From: Rhabdophis nuchalis
Taxonomy: Eukaryota; Chordata; Lepidosauria; Squamata; Natricidae
Direction: 5' to 3'
Length of the DNA: 64,000 bases
NCBI GenBank assembly: GCA_039707465.1
Contig: CM077658.1
Span: forward strand, 18,587,732-18,651,731
Shown: piece after piece, positions 11,449 through 23,689 of the stretch
Numbering within the stretch: the first letter of the stretch is position 1
Layout of the letters: the number at the start of each line of letters is the position of its first letter
The notes under the pieces: model-generated
Told to the model about the DNA's origin: nothing
Databases searched by the model: none
Seen by the model: only the letters and a program-made list of their open reading frames with translations
Program-made: the position numbers and the translations under genes

Positions 11449-12465
11449 GGCTGCTGAAATCTCTTCTTTAGCCTGAAGAGGGACATCAAAATGGGAGGCC
11501 AGCAAGATGCACCATGGTGGGACTTTCCTGTTTCCTTTGTTCTTTCCTTCCTCTCTCCAGCTTTCCTCCCACCCCCACCCCACTTATTTAGCCAATCCAT
11601 TGTGCAGTCTGCTGCTTCATCGGCTCCTGCCCCCAATGCCCTCGCAACAGCTGTGGGTTTAATTATCAAAATAACATTTTAATAGTCTCGTAACTGATCT
11701 CCTTTCCACACCAAGGCAGAGGAGGGGGAAGTCTTCTCCATAACACCTTTCCACTAAATTTACTAATAGGCTCCGTTTAAGTGATTAAGTTGCTCTGATG
11801 CCTTGGTGTCCACTCATGGACTGACATCCCTCCCACCTTAAAGTTGCGGCCTCCCGCTTCCACGGCATCTTTATTGCACTGAGCATTGGAGCAGTCAGAG
11901 CTCCCCACGTAATGGGTCTCAGAGAACGACAAGGGACCAGGAAATTATTAGGACAGCCTCATCGCTGACCCTCATTATATGTGAGAGGTAATGAATTCCT
12001 CAGCACCCAACCACATCTCCCATGGCTGGGAAGGGGTGTGTGTGGAAAACCATGAGCATTTTCAGACAAAATCCGTTCACTTTGCCAACATGTTTTTAAG
12101 GCTTTGCAAGAGGAGAGTGAGCGAGAAAGCAAAAATAAAAAAATATTCTGTTGAAAGTCAAATATCTACGAGGAAGTGGTATTCAGGGCACCATCACTTC
12201 CTTGAGGATGGGAAATGAGCATTTAAAAGTAGCACTGTGCAGGTAACAGAAGGCGTGTATCTGACCTTGGGGTCAAGTACTCCATTTATTAAAGCATTTG
12301 AGTTTCCAGGTATATGCAGAGGTACTAGGGGGTGTCAGCCAGACACTGACCTAAATCTTCAATTTGGTTACTATTTAGTAAATGTATTCACATACGGTGT
12401 GAAATCAATTGTGCTTAGTTTAAAAAATGGTTTAATAAAGCAAGGCTTAATGTGATATATAAAAT
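11449..12465. other. Single-copy intron, no gene seen
   Basis: The sequence is AT-rich and apparently unique. No recognised motif or repeat family is present. It may contain conserved non-coding DNA, but I cannot test this. Confidence 0.4.
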
Positions 12466-12535
12466 GTGTGTGTGTGTAGTGTGTACATATACACATACAT
12501 ACATACATACATACATACATACATACATACATACT
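12466..12535. repeat. (TG)n and (CATA)n microsatellite
   Basis: A short (GT)n is followed by about ten CATA units (12494-12535). Confidence 0.9.
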
Positions 12536-12849
12536 TCATACAGTTCTATGTATGTCCGTCAGTCAAAGCAAAACTTGTCCTAGTGCTTTTGATATGTTCT
12601 ACTTCATCAGTTGCCATTAGGTTACAACCAGCTCAATGTACAAAAATACACATGACACAACTGGATCAGAGAACTCTCTTTCTGATATTTCTCTCCATTT
12701 TACATTTCTAAAAAGGCTTTGATGAACACATATGCCAATCATAGGACATAATCAGCTCTCAGGGAGGAAAAAAAATACTTCAGGTTTTGAAAATCCGCTT
12801 TCAATATTCAAGCCCACACCTGCTCTTGCTATTAAAATAATAATAAAGC

Positions 12850-13175
12850 CCTAAAAGTCCAAAATATCTCCTTGTCAGCAGTCAACATCTGGATTAGCAG
12901 AGATTAGCACCATGCTAGACCAACAATCAGGCAGTAACAAAAGACCTCAATCAGACAACAAACCACAAATAACAGCCTAATCAAGGACCACCAAGAACAC
13001 CCCCAGCAACACCGACAGGGCAACCAACTTGCATATGAACAGAGAGCAAACCCTAGTCCCTACTAGTACTGAGGATGTTACCAAGTTGGGTAATGAAACA
13101 TCTGGAAGAAAACAATCAAACTCAGAGAGCACTAAGGGCCCCTCAGTTCAACCCTGAGCTATAAATATTCTACCG
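12850..13175 (+). repeat. Penelope-like element debris with hammerhead-like core
   Basis: The segment has the dispersed sauropsid motif CTACTAGTACTGAGGATGTT followed by GGGTAATGAAACATCTGGAA and CTCAGAGAGCACTAAGGGCC. CTGAGGA (13069-13075) and GAAAC (13095-13099) flank TTACC/GGTAA, a hammerhead-like layout. No intact ORF is present. The Penelope assignment is inference. Confidence 0.45.
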
Positions 13176-13730
13176 GTATCAAAATAACCCTCTTACTCTC
13201 TTTCTTGAAAACAGAAAAATGATATTCAACTGCATTCAGAACCTCAACCAAACAGACAAGTTTAATAATAATTTGGAAGTTTTCATCCCTAGATCTTAAT
13301 TCCTGTACTATTTGCCAGTGCACAACTGGGAACACTTCTCCAGCATTTTAAAGGAATTTCAAAAAGGTCATTCCAGAGTTGCTTGCAAAAAAGCTGCAAG
13401 TTCCAAATTTGAACCCAAGCCTACTCTTTCTCCCCTCCTTCACAGCTTCATTTGAAAACCTGGCTTGAAAGTGTGTTTGCCTCCCTCTACAGTGTGCCGA
13501 GTTCACCATCCATCTAGCAGATGGGGAAATGGCATTTTCAGGCCTTGCAGATGGAATCTCTTTACAGTGCCCTTGTCTACGTCTGCTGGGAGATGACCCA
13601 CTAAGACAGCCAAAAAGTCTCTAATTTGTCTTTACCACCATTTGCTATTGGGATTCTTTGCACAATATTAAACAGCCCTAGCAATCAAGAGGAGAGAGAG
13701 GGGGGAGAGGGAGACATACAGACACACACA

Positions 13731-13798
<68 letters not shown>

Positions 13799-14169
13799 CT
13801 CTTGCTAGAAAAGATTGTGTTAAAGAGAAATATCACCAACCTTCACTTGGGAAGTCATTTTGTGGTGGTCTGTTTTGGGGTATGCTTATGGCTGCCTGAA
13901 TGACATGGGTGCCAATTGTTTTGTATCTTGATTCACTAGGGAAATTCCTACAAGTTTCCAGCCCATTTCCTCAGCCTCAGGGAAAAGATAATGCAATAGA
14001 ATTTATTTCTGTAGAAAATGGCTGACTATCTCACGTATGAACACTGGGCTGATCAGCTCTACAAACCAAACAGGAACCAGAATTAAAATAACCATATACA
14101 TTCATTGAGGCACTATATCATAGATTCGTCAGACAAAACAACAGCTATTGTGGTCCTATCTAATATCCT
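13176..14169. other. Single-copy intron with (CA)n(GA)n
   Basis: (CA)n (about 13718-13748) runs into (GA)n (about 13749-13796). The rest is apparently unique, with no gene seen. Confidence 0.55.
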
Positions 14170-14509
14170 CAGTCTTAGCCACTGAGCTTGTCGATTAGAA
14201 AGGTTGGCAGTTCGGCAGTTTGAATCCCTAGTGCTATGTAACGGAGTGAGCTCCCGTGACTTGTCCCAGCTTCTGCCAACCTAGCAGTTCGAAAGCACGT
14301 AAAAAATGCAAGGAGAAAAATAGGAACCACCTTTGGTGGGAAGGGAACAGCGTTCCATGTGGCTTTGGTGTTTAGTCATGCCGGCCACATGACCATGGAG
14401 ATGTCTTTGGACAGCGTTGGCTCTTTAGCTTTGAAACGGAGATGAGCACCGCCCCCTAGAGTTGGGAACAACTAGCATATATGTGCGAGGGGAACCTTTA
14501 CCTTATCTA
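14170..14509 (+). mobile_element. tRNA-derived SINE, family 1 (near full length)
   Basis: This is the best-preserved sense copy. It has a tRNA-like head with GAGCTTGTCGATTAGAAAGG and a B-box-like GTTTGAATCCC (14218-14228), the body GGAACCACCTTTGGTGGG and GGCCACATGACCATGGAGAT, and the tail GCGAGGGGAACCTTTACCTT. Confidence 0.88.
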
Positions 14510-14514
14510 ACAAC

Positions 14515-14866
14515 CTGGCACAGCTCTGCTGGCTGGAGAATTCTGGGAGTTGAAGTCCACAAGTCTTCAAGTTGCCAAGTTTGGGAACCCCTGTTTTACA
14601 GCATTGTGGAAGTTCAAGAGAATCAGAGTTCTCAAGGATTTGGGAGGAAACCGTTCCATAGGACAGAAGTCCCCAAAGCCTGGCATTGTTTAATAGAGGA
14701 GAGCTGGAGAATGGACGTAAAGCAGGCTTGGAGACATGGATGCCCCAACAATGAAACTCAGTGCTACACAAAAAACGTCCACACTTATATTTTCAGGGAG
14801 GGCCCAGATCTAAGCACCCGCGGGCCGGATTCGGCCCCCGGGCCTTGAGTTTGATACCTCTGCCCG
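14515..14866. repeat. Half fold-back element and hAT-like fragment
   Basis: 14530-14602 is one arm of the fold-back family seen intact at 31506-31605 (GAATTCTGGGAGTTGAAGTC). 14805-14866 is the right end of the hAT-like family at 41162-41604 (CAGATCTAAGCACCC then GGCCTTGAGTTTGATACC). Confidence 0.65.
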
Positions 14867-15640
14867 AACATTCAACCTTCTCGGATGCTATGAATAATTC
14901 AGCACGGTACATTTCTTCCCTACTGGTGCCACCAGATAAGACTGGATGGAGGCACTCTTAAAATTCAGCGACGGTGAGCAGAGACTGAAGAATGGTATAA
15001 GCCGGAGTCTACTCAGCCCTTCTGGGGAGGGGAGAGGCAATGCTTCCGTTAAAACCTTCATTGTGGTTTCTTGATAAAATTGCAGAGCTTGGAGAACTCC
15101 ATGGACCACCAGACACCGAACCAGAAATAAGAAAAGGGGAGGAAAAAAAAAGAAGAAGGAGAGGAGAAAAAAAAAGCAAACTGTATTTTCTGCTCATCTG
15201 CGGAGTGGGGATAACACAGGCCCCGAAGTATGTGTCTGCGAAGCAATCTCAGTCATAGATGAGTGGCTGTTTTCCCCTGGAGCGTCGACTGCAGAAACCT
15301 TTGAAAACATGGCTTTCTCTTTTTCCCCCCCCTCCCTTAATATATTGTTTTGCTGGACTTTGTTTCCTCTTTGCCGCAAGGAAGACTCTCCTTCTCCCTC
15401 TCATTGTTCCAGCTGATGGTGGGGAGTGTAAGTGGTAACCTGAAGCATGCGAGGAATGGCCGTGTGGCCCTTTGAAGGTGGCTGAAGGCCCAGCCTTTCA
15501 CCTGGGGGCAGCTAGGAAAGGTTGGGGATGAGATGCGGGGGGAACAATGGAATTTTTGCGCCTTTATTGGGAAGGGAAGAGAAGGGATTATGTTTTATTG
15601 AGGCAAAGTGCATTCTTTAAGGGCCTTCCTTCCTTCCATA
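14867..15640. other. Single-copy intron, no gene seen
   Basis: An A-rich purine stretch (about 15130-15178) creates artificial Lys/Arg frames. Nothing else was recognised. Confidence 0.4.
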
Positions 15641-15840
15641 ATTGTCTTCCGTCCTTCCTCTTCCTTCCCTCTCTCCAGATCTATCTTCCTTCCTTCCTTC
15701 CTTCCTTCCTTCCTTCCTTCCTTCCTTCCTTCCCTCCCTCCACATCTTCCCTCCCTCCTTCCTTCCTTCTTTCCAGATCTCCTTCCTCTCTTCCTTGCTC
15801 GCTCACTCCCTTCTTCTTTCTCCCTCCTTTCTTCCTTTCC
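15641..15840. repeat. (CCTT)n microsatellite tract
   Basis: An imperfect CTTC/CCTC array has an uninterrupted core at about 15686-15734. A second, shorter array lies at 16036-16076. Confidence 0.93.
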
Positions 15841-15843
15841 TTA

Positions 15844-15905
15844 GAACATAGAAACACAGAGTTGGACCTCCGAGGCCTTCCAGTCCAACTCCCTGCTCAA
15901 GGCAG
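15844..15905 (-). mobile_element. CR1-type LINE 3' terminal fragment
   Basis: GAGTTGGACCTCCGAGGCCT then TCCAGTCCAACTCCC is the inverted CR1 3' terminus. It abuts the CCTT array. Confidence 0.7.
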
Positions 15906-16223
15906 ATGACCTTTTTTTTGTGTCTAGTGTGTCAGCTGTGATTTTGCAGCAGTCAGATTTTTTCAACTTGTCTCTTGCCATGTCAGATCAGAAATGCACT
16001 CTACACCAGGGGCATCCAACCTTGGCCACTTAAAGACCTTCCTTCCTTCCTTCCTTCCTTCCTTCCTTCCTTCTTCCCTCCCCTCTCTCCTTTTCTCCTT
16101 CCCAGCAATTTGTGGAATATAGACTCTGTGATTGTAGATGGAGCAGGATGCAAAAATAAGGCCACTGAATCATTTAGATTCCCACAAGAGTCACTTCAGT
16201 CAATATCTTCATCTGGATATATT

Positions 16224-16604
16224 CAGGTAGTCCTCGACTTCAGACCATAATCGAGTCCAAAATTTATGTTGCTAAGCCAGACATTTGTTGTGAGTTTTGC
16301 CCCCATTTTATGACTTTTCTTGCCACAGTGGACTGCCATGGTTAAGTTAATAATCTTGTTCGTAAGTGAATCTGGCTTCCCCATCGACTTTGCTGGTCAG
16401 AAGGTCGCAAAAGGGGATCCCATGACCTTGGGGCATAGCAATGGTCGTAAGTGTGAACCAGCTGGCAAGCTTCTGAATTTTGATCACGTGATTATGGGAG
16501 TGTTGCAAAGGTCCTAAGTGTGAAAAACACCCATAAGTCGCTTTTTCAGTGCTGTTGTAACTGAACGTTCACTAAATCAACTGTTGTAAATCAAAGACTA
16601 CCTG
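16224..16604. mobile_element. TA-flanked DNA element (CAGGTAGTCC family)
   Basis: The termini are CAGGTAGTCCTCGACTT and the inverted CAGGTAGTCTTTGATTT. The right flank is TA. The body (CAGAAGGTCGCAAAAGGGGA, GATCACGTGATTATGGGAG) is shared with 39938-40323. It has no ORF and is non-autonomous. TA duplication suggests Tc1/mariner-type mobilisation. Confidence 0.75.
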
Positions 16605-17284
16605 TATTCTGTTATAAAAGTAGCATTATACAAATCATGGGCACTTTAACTCTTCTTATCCCAATACTTCCTGTAATGTTCCATTTTGCCTTTTACCTAA
16701 CTGGAATAAGCAGCTACAGCATGTCAAACTAAACAAAGAAGGACCCATTTGGTCAACTGATGGGCTTGATAGCCAACATTCACACTGGAGTTGTAGTACA
16801 CACACACCACACACTCTTCAGATTAGGTTCGGCATAGTTTAGGATCCAGATATATTCATGTGTAACTGAAAACACAAACACTCACCAGAAGAAAAAAGGT
16901 GAAAATGGGAACGGCTGATCTCTTCCGTGTGGACATTCCAGAGGAGCAACAGATGGAGGGGCAAAGTCCCCGTAATTGGACCCTGAGGCTTGTACATGAG
17001 CAACCGAAGCACCGTGCGCTATTATTCCTCAATTATTTTATCTTGGTGCACGCTAGAATCCTCCCTATTCCCCCCCCCCTCCACTTTATGCATTTACAGC
17101 ATTGGCTCTTTATAAAAAAAAGTGGAGACCATTTGCCCTGGTTTTTATAAGCAGATGAAAGTAACATCCTTTTCCTGAGCCTACATTCGTTAACCCAAGC
17201 GTACAATGCTTGTTTGAAAAGCGGGAAAGTCAGATTGGTTCCTTAAGTTAACTGCTTAACTAAGGAGCCTGGGAGATGGTTATG
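16605..17284. other. Single-copy intron, no gene seen
   Basis: No repeat or coding signal that I can support. Confidence 0.4.
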
Positions 17285-17600
17285 CACCACAGAGAGAGAC
17301 AGAGAGAGAGACAGACAGACAGACAGTCAAGCAGACAGACAGAGACAGAGAGGGAGAAAAACAGAGAGAGGCAGAGAGACAGAGACAGAGAGAGAGACAC
17401 ACAGAGAGAGAGAGAGACATAGAGAGAAAGAGAAAAAACAGACAGAGACAGAGAGGGAGAAAAACAGAGAGGCAGAGAGAGAGAGACAGAGAGAGACACA
17501 CACACGCACACACAGAGAGACATAGATAGAGAGAAAGAGAAAAATCAGACAGAGACAGAGAGAGGCACACACAGAGAGAAAGAGAATGGAATAAGAAAAG
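17285..17600. repeat. (GA)n/(CAGA)n microsatellite tract
   Basis: About 310 bp of purine-rich AGAG and AGAC units. It gives artificial Ser/Leu/Cys-rich frames on the minus strand. Confidence 0.95.
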
Positions 17601-18712
17601 TTTTTAACTTTCATAAGGCATAATGAAATATTGTTTAGAATGATGCGATGCAGAAGAAAACTTACACCGAGTTCTCTTGATACTCGCAAGAGCACCATGA
17701 GGCGCCGTGATTAGAATGCAACTCAACTATTTGAACAATTCTAGGAAAACCTTGGCTGGATCGCAGGCAATGAAGAAATGCCCCAAGAGTTCAAAGAAGA
17801 TTTATGTCATGGCCGTGATATTTATATTAATAAAAAACCCTTCCAGCTGTTGCCAAGATTTCCACTCTGGGCCATCGGGATGGTCAACTTCAGCCAGCTC
17901 CCATGGACGAAAACATCCATGTAGCTCCTCTAGTGTGATCAACCAAAACATTAAACCGGTTGAATCCCCCCCACATTTATTCCTACTTCCACCCACCCAC
18001 CCTTTTTTTTTTTTGCATGGTTGATTAAGCAATTGGGAACAGAGCATTTACTGCAGGAAAAAAAAAACAATTATACGCTATCTGAGGTAAACATTACCTT
18101 AGTAATGGAAATGGCGCCTCCAACCCCTTATTGCCAGTAGGGATTAGCATTATAATACTTAAAATAACATTTATAACACTTACTGAAATTACAAGAATGC
18201 CGTCTGCGGAGACCCAGAAATGAAATCAACTCAATGTGTTTTTATAAGAATACCGAAATCTAAGTCCCTTAGAGGAAAGATATAGACATTAACTTTTTTT
18301 TTCCGCAGGCTTCCATTAGCTGTTCAAATTTGAATACTCTTTTCTTAGGTGAACTTTAATCTCCTTTGAATCCTCCGAACACATTTTATCTGTACAGGAG
18401 GAAAAAAAAATGTAGTTAAATTTTTAGTTTGATGGAATGATATTAAAGTGCTTTTCTTCATCTACGCCCTGGAAAGAAAGAAACAGCCCGAGAGACGAGC
18501 TGTAATTTGTTCAAACGAAATAATATTTTCGTTTTCCCTGGTTCTCTTTGTTGTCTGGTGTGATGAAAAGTAACATTTCTTTCCTTTCAATCCTATTAAG
18601 CGTGCCTCTCCGAATGCAAGCAGCCGGGCTGAAATCGGATCTGACGTGCGTTTTTGCCAGACTTAAAAATGGAGCTGCCAGGGAGAGAGATTTTGATCTG
18701 AATGGGCTATGT
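17601..18712. other. Single-copy AT-rich block, possible regulatory DNA
   Basis: The block is low in recognisable repeats; 18050-18550 in particular has unique AT-rich sequence without microsatellites. Conserved enhancer content is possible but unsupported beyond its uniqueness. Confidence 0.35.
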
Positions 18713-19047
18713 CAGGGGTCAGCAACCTGCGACTCTGGAGCCGCATGTGGCCCTTTTATCCCTCTGCTGTGGCTCCCTGTCACCAGGTGGCACCACAATT
18801 TTGAGAGCAGCTTCCAGTTAGGTGGGGGAAGAAGAGCTGTGCCAGGAGGAGACTCTATGGCAAGGGGTGGGTTTTCCAGTCAGTTCCACAGGGCTTTTGG
18901 TTAAGACAGGTAGAGGAAAAAGGATGTCGCGATAGGAGGAGACTCTATGGTGAGGAAACCGGACTTCCGGTCGGCTCCAGAATTGAATGGGGGATTTCCA
19001 GTTAGGCCCTTTGTGGCTCTTTGAGTGTTTAGGGTTGCCGACCCCTG
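18713..19047. mobile_element. hAT-like non-autonomous element with perfect 8-bp TSD
   Basis: The termini are CAGGGGTCAGCAACC and GGTTGCCGACCCCTG, near-perfect inverted repeats. The flanking octamers GGCTATGT at 18705-18712 and 19048-19055 are identical. A left-truncated copy of the family is at 49895-50210. Confidence 0.93.
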
Positions 19048-19203
19048 GGCTATGTGCTTTGGAAAAAGGGACCTTAAAAAATTGCTTGAAGAACCACGAC
19101 AGTTATATGCAAAGGGACATAGCTTCCAATCTCCACAACTTCCAGATGTCCAGGTTCTTTACCAAAAGGATACAAGGCACGTCTTCAATAGGCTCAGAAA
19201 GTG

Positions 19204-19555
19204 GAAAAATGCCATGCTGTCCTTGTTGTTGTTGTTAGTTGCGTAGTCATGTCTGAGTCTTTGCAACCCATGGATCATACCACACCAGTCCTCTCTGGCC
19301 TCCTTTAGTGTCTCCTGGAGTTTGCTCAAATTCATGTTCATTGTGTTGATGGTACTATCCAACCATCTCATCCTCTGAGGTCCCCTTCTCCTTTTGCCTT
19401 CAATCTTTCCCAACATCAGGGTCTTTTCCAATGAGTCCTATCTTCTCATTTTGTGGCCAAAGTATTTGAGCTTCAGCTTGAGTATCCATCCTTTCAATGA
19501 GCAATCAGGGTTGATTTTCTTTTAAGATTGAGTAAGTGGATCTCCTTGCTGTCCA
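19204..19555 (-). mobile_element. RTE/BovB LINE 3' end with ORF remnant
   Basis: The minus strand reads MLGKIEGKRRRGPQRMRWLD, the conserved C-terminal segment of the BovB polyprotein, then ends at GACTACGCAAC followed by TAACAACAACAA. It is 5'-truncated, with frame breaks upstream. Confidence 0.9.
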
Positions 19556-20452
19556 AGGGACTCTTAAAGTCTATGGAGATTATCTGTCCATCTAGATCAT
19601 GATTGTCCCAAAGATACTTTTTCAAGAGGCAACTGGACTTTCTGTTAATATAAAGCAGCTGGCAGTTGGAAAAGAGTTCTTTTCAGGTGGGGAGGGGGAG
19701 TAGAACTCTTTAGCACCAGAGCGTGTTAAATACTGTATAAGAAATACTAATGATCTGATGATCATTTCAAACAATCCTTTATTAGCAAGCACCTAGAAGC
19801 CAAGAGGAACATGCGTGTCAAATTTCAAGTTTGTAGGCTTTATGGTTCTGGAGATTTCATGATAACTGAATGGTACTTGGAGTGTGTGTATGTGTGTGTG
19901 TGTGTGTGTGACTCTACAAAGCTTCAAACGATTGGCCTTAAAGCACTGTCATGAAAGCCATTGCTATCAAGGGCACATTTTTAAATCTGATTCAGCAAAT
20001 TAGTTAACAGACTGTTGAGCCTAATGTTATGCTACCATTTTGCCTCTTGTTAGCAACACAAATTGCTAGCAATTAGCTGTCTGCCTGTTCAAAAGCGGTT
20101 CAATTTCTGGTATAAAGAGAATTATATAAGGGCCTAATCTATCTATCAAGCACAAGAGGACCAGCAAATTTTGCTCAGCGATCGCGCCAAGGGTAGCAAT
20201 GGATTAATGATAAGGTGCTTGACACCCGGAAGCACAGTATGAGCAAACAACTAAAAGACCGAGTATTTTTTTATAATAAAAACAACAATTCTTTTGGGAG
20301 AAAAATACCCAACTCTGTACACAAACAAACACAGAGACAACCACCTACGTGCAATCACCAAAAGGGTAGGAAGATACATTTGCTCTCTTTTGAAAAAGGG
20401 AAGGCTATTGATAGAATAATAATTTGACCCTAGATGGTGACACCAACAGGGA
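19556..20452. other. Intron, mostly unrecognised; (TG)n
   Basis: (TG)n lies at about 19885-19910, preceded by wording like that before the (CA)n at 5293 (in general form, GGTTCTGGAGATTTCATG). The rest is apparently unique. Confidence 0.4.
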
Positions 20453-20645
20453 GAATAACAGAATAAGAGAGTCGGAAGGGACTTTGGAGGTCTTCTAGTC
20501 CAACCCTCTGCTCAAGCAGGAAACCCTATCACCATTTTAGATAAATGGTTGTCCAATCTCATCTTTAAAAAAACCTCCAGTGTTGGAGCATCCACAACTT
20601 CTGGAGACAAATCGTCCCACCGATTCATTGTTCTATCTGTCAACA
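20453..20645 (-). mobile_element. CR1-type LINE 3' end
   Basis: The inverted 3' terminus GGAAGGGACTTTGGAGGTCT then TCTAGTCCAACCC is followed by the 3' UTR and LPPEV-type coding debris. It has an AATAAC-like tail. Confidence 0.85.
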
Positions 20646-21634
20646 GTCAACCTAGAACTCAATAGAGGTTCTAAATGATGCTCGTATTTATATACCAACT
20701 TTAAATAGAGAAATAGAGCAATCGATTTTTTTGAATAATCAAAGCAGCCAATTTTTTGGACTAATCAGTTTCCTCAAAATAGCTGCTCTGTCTCAGGAGC
20801 GCTGATCGCGGATCTAAAATTAAGAGCCCTTCCATGCCACCCCTCCGTGTCACAAAAGAAAGGGGCAAAAGATCACCATTTTTAGCCCCTCATTCAGCCC
20901 CAGAGGGCTTATCTTTTCCCTTCCTCTTCCCCCCATCTCTCTCCTTCGCTCTCTTTTTTCCCCTGCTTCTTTTGCTAATAGTTATGCGAGGCTGCACAGC
21001 CAGCCTTCCCTCTTGCATGCCAGCACACCAATAAATTAAGATATTCCTGGCCGCATCTGCACTGGGGAAATTAGAGCATTACCTGTTCTTTGCCAGTGTG
21101 CCAACTTCTTTGCTGCGTGCACAACCCATGCTGAGCGACCAGCTGTCTGGGAATGTGCCACTCCGATCGGTACACACGAGCCAAGGGATCTCTTAGGAGT
21201 GCTGCTCTAATATCACAACTGCTTCGCTGTAGGACTCTTCCCTTCATAGCACAATATTCAAACACTTCTCTCTCCTCCCCTCCCTCCCCACTTCACCTCC
21301 AGCGCCCAGTGCCCAATCTGCAGCTCTAGCAGAAAAGCAGAGGGGTGGGTGGGTCGTAAAGAGAAGCAGAGTGAACCCAGGGCTTCTTCCCCTCCAGCTT
21401 CCGATGCTTGGGAAGTGATTTTTCCATCACACGGAAAGTTATTATTGTTATTATTTTACTTCCAGGTTCTTTGGGAGGCATCTTCGCTGACGCGCTCTGT
21501 AGCAGAGGATGGCAGAATGACTCTTAGGACAACTGATCGTAAACCAACACAGGTCTCCCTTCCTAGCCATTGAATAATTGGGTTTAGTGGGGATGGGGTA
21601 AGCTCTCTTGTTCTTTTTTTTTCTTGAGGAGGGA
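20646..21634. other. Single-copy intron, no gene seen
   Basis: A C/T-rich stretch lies around 20900-20975. No gene or repeat family was recognised. Confidence 0.4.
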
Positions 21635-21688
21635 GGGAGAGAGAGACAGAGGAGAGAGACAGAGACAGAGAGAGAAAGGGAGACACAC

Positions 21689-21721
<33 letters not shown>

Positions 21722-21832
21722 CAGAGAGACAGAGACAGAGAGACAGAGACAGAGACAGAGACAGAGACAGAGACAGAGACAGAAAGGGAGAGAGAGAAAC
21801 AGAGAAGAGAGAGAAAGTGAAGAGAGAGAGAC

Positions 21833-21863
<31 letters not shown>

Positions 21864-21969
21864 CAGAGAGAGAGGAGGGAGACAGAGAGAGAGAGAAAGG
21901 GAGAGAGAGAAACAGAGAAGAGAGAGACAGAGAAGAGAGAGAGGGACAGAGAGAGAAAGAGACAGAGAG

Positions 21970-22014
<45 letters not shown>
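21635..22014. repeat. (GA)n/(CAGA)n microsatellite tract
   Basis: About 380 bp of nearly pure AGAG and ACAG units. It generates long Arg/Glu-rich artificial frames. Confidence 0.96.
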
Positions 22015-22569
22015 TTAAAAACTAACCCAATTCCCCTTCAACCTCAAGCCACAAAAGAAATCATATCAAGTGATATGAAAGATGACAAATCCTCGCCGAG
22101 GTGGGAATTTTGCCCCTGTCTCTTAAACGTACACCTGTGAGGATATTTGCAGCAATTTGCATAACCCAATTTCCTCTGGAAAAGCATTTTCCCTTTTGAC
22201 CTGAATCTCGGATCTCAGAAGACAGCTAACACAATCACACTTTTCCATGGTTTTGTGGGGCAGGGAGGAGGACTGGAGCTTGGAGACACAACTGCTGTAA
22301 GGAAAGGTATATTCTGGGGGGCCAAGATTTATTCTAGAGACCAGCTTGAAGGAGCAGGAGAGTGCTGGATAATCTCTGGAGGACTGGAAATCACATGTTA
22401 TGGTTTCCGGAGATATCTACAGTTGGCTTACAATGGACAAATCACTAATTTTAAGGAGAAGCAAATGTGGGAATAAACAGAATTTTCTGTTTAGAGTAAG
22501 CAGGGTTTTCAAAAAGGATTAAAAAAGCAAGTTTTCCCAGGGGAAAAAGCAAATAACCTGAGGCAATAC
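22015..22569. other. Single-copy intron, no gene seen
   Basis: No feature that I can support. Confidence 0.4.
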
Positions 22570-22806
22570 AGGTAAGGTAAAGGTTAAGGTTCCCCTCACA
22601 CATATGTGCTAGTCATTCCTGACTCTAGGGGGCGGTGCTCATCTCTGTTTCAAAGCTGAAGAGCCAGCACTGTCCGAAGACATCTCTGTGGTCATGCGGC
22701 CAGCATGACTCAATGCCAAAGGAGCACAGAACGCTGTTACCTTCCCACCAAAGGTGGTTCCTATTTTTCTATTTGCATTTGTATGTGCTTTCGAACTGCT
22801 AGATTG
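22570..22806 (-). mobile_element. tRNA-derived SINE, family 1 (head missing)
   Basis: The tail end, CACATATGTGCTAGTCATTC, and the body CACCAAAGGTGGTTCCTATT are present. The copy stops at CTTTCGAACTGCTAGATTG, before the tRNA-like head. Confidence 0.85.
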
Positions 22807-23337
22807 TTACTTGAGGAAAAATAAGTATATTCTTAAGAAATTATTTAGCCGGCCACAGCAGTGACTCTGAGATATTCTGACTGACAGGAGCTTTGAAATT
22901 GAAAGAGGTCTCTTTTAGCCTCGTAAGATCCATCTTTAAGTGAAAATGGAATTTGACGCTTCCTGCCTGTAAAGAGTAGTGCTATTCAGATTTTTGCATT
23001 CGTGGTGCAGCCCTCCATATTTATGTCCAACAACCATCAGCATCTGTGGGGGGAAATCCCTGGAGATTGGATGAGGAAGGCAAAGAAAGACCATGCAAGA
23101 GAGCTGCTCAGCTGGATCCTTCCTTCAAGACAGGAGAAGACCAAGGCTGCAAAGAACTTCAAGGGGATGATTCAATCAAAACACCTCTTTGAAATCCAAG
23201 GCTGAAGCAAAACAGGGACCTGTTCAAAGGTTCTTCCTTCCTGGGCCACCAAGGAAGGAAGAACCTTTGAAGCATCACCAAGGGATCTATGAGTAGTGAT
23301 TAGGGGTGTTTCTATTTGTTTTCCAATGATATTCATC
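22807..23337. other. Single-copy intron with a short inverted repeat
   Basis: AGGTTCTTCCTTCC (23228-23241) and GGAAGGAAGAACCT (23252-23265) form a 14-bp hairpin arm pair. No gene was seen. Confidence 0.45.
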
Positions 23338-23672
23338 CAGTGGTGGGATTCAGCCGGTTCGCACCTATTTGGGAGAACTAGTTGTTAACTTCCTAAGCAG
23401 TTTGAAGAACCGGTTGTTGGAAGAAATCTTCTTTTGTTTCTTTTCCACTTTACAGGGCTAATCTTGTAAGGAAGGCAGGAAGGAAACACTCTTGTAGCCT
23501 AATCTTTATTGCCCTGCTTACAGAAACTGCCTCTCTGGTTAACCCTTATTACATTGGAACAGCTAAGGCGAAGCACCCATCAACCTGAGTGATGTTGAGT
23601 TGGCCATGGCTACCCATTCACATGACCACCGAGCCATGCCTACCCAGCTGGTCATTAGGGCAGAGATTGAAT
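23338..23672. mobile_element. hAT-like element (CAGTGGTGGGATTC family), right end lost
   Basis: The left terminus CAGTGGTGGGATTCAGCC and the body match 42056-42875. The right inverted terminus is absent, the copy ending near GGTCATTAGGGCAGAG. Confidence 0.75.
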
Positions 23673-23689
23673 AATGTTGTTCAGCTTAC

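Noticed and set aside
21608..22140. Arg/Glu-rich frames over 100 codons
   Set aside because: These are translations of the (GA)n/(CAGA)n tract; no gene.
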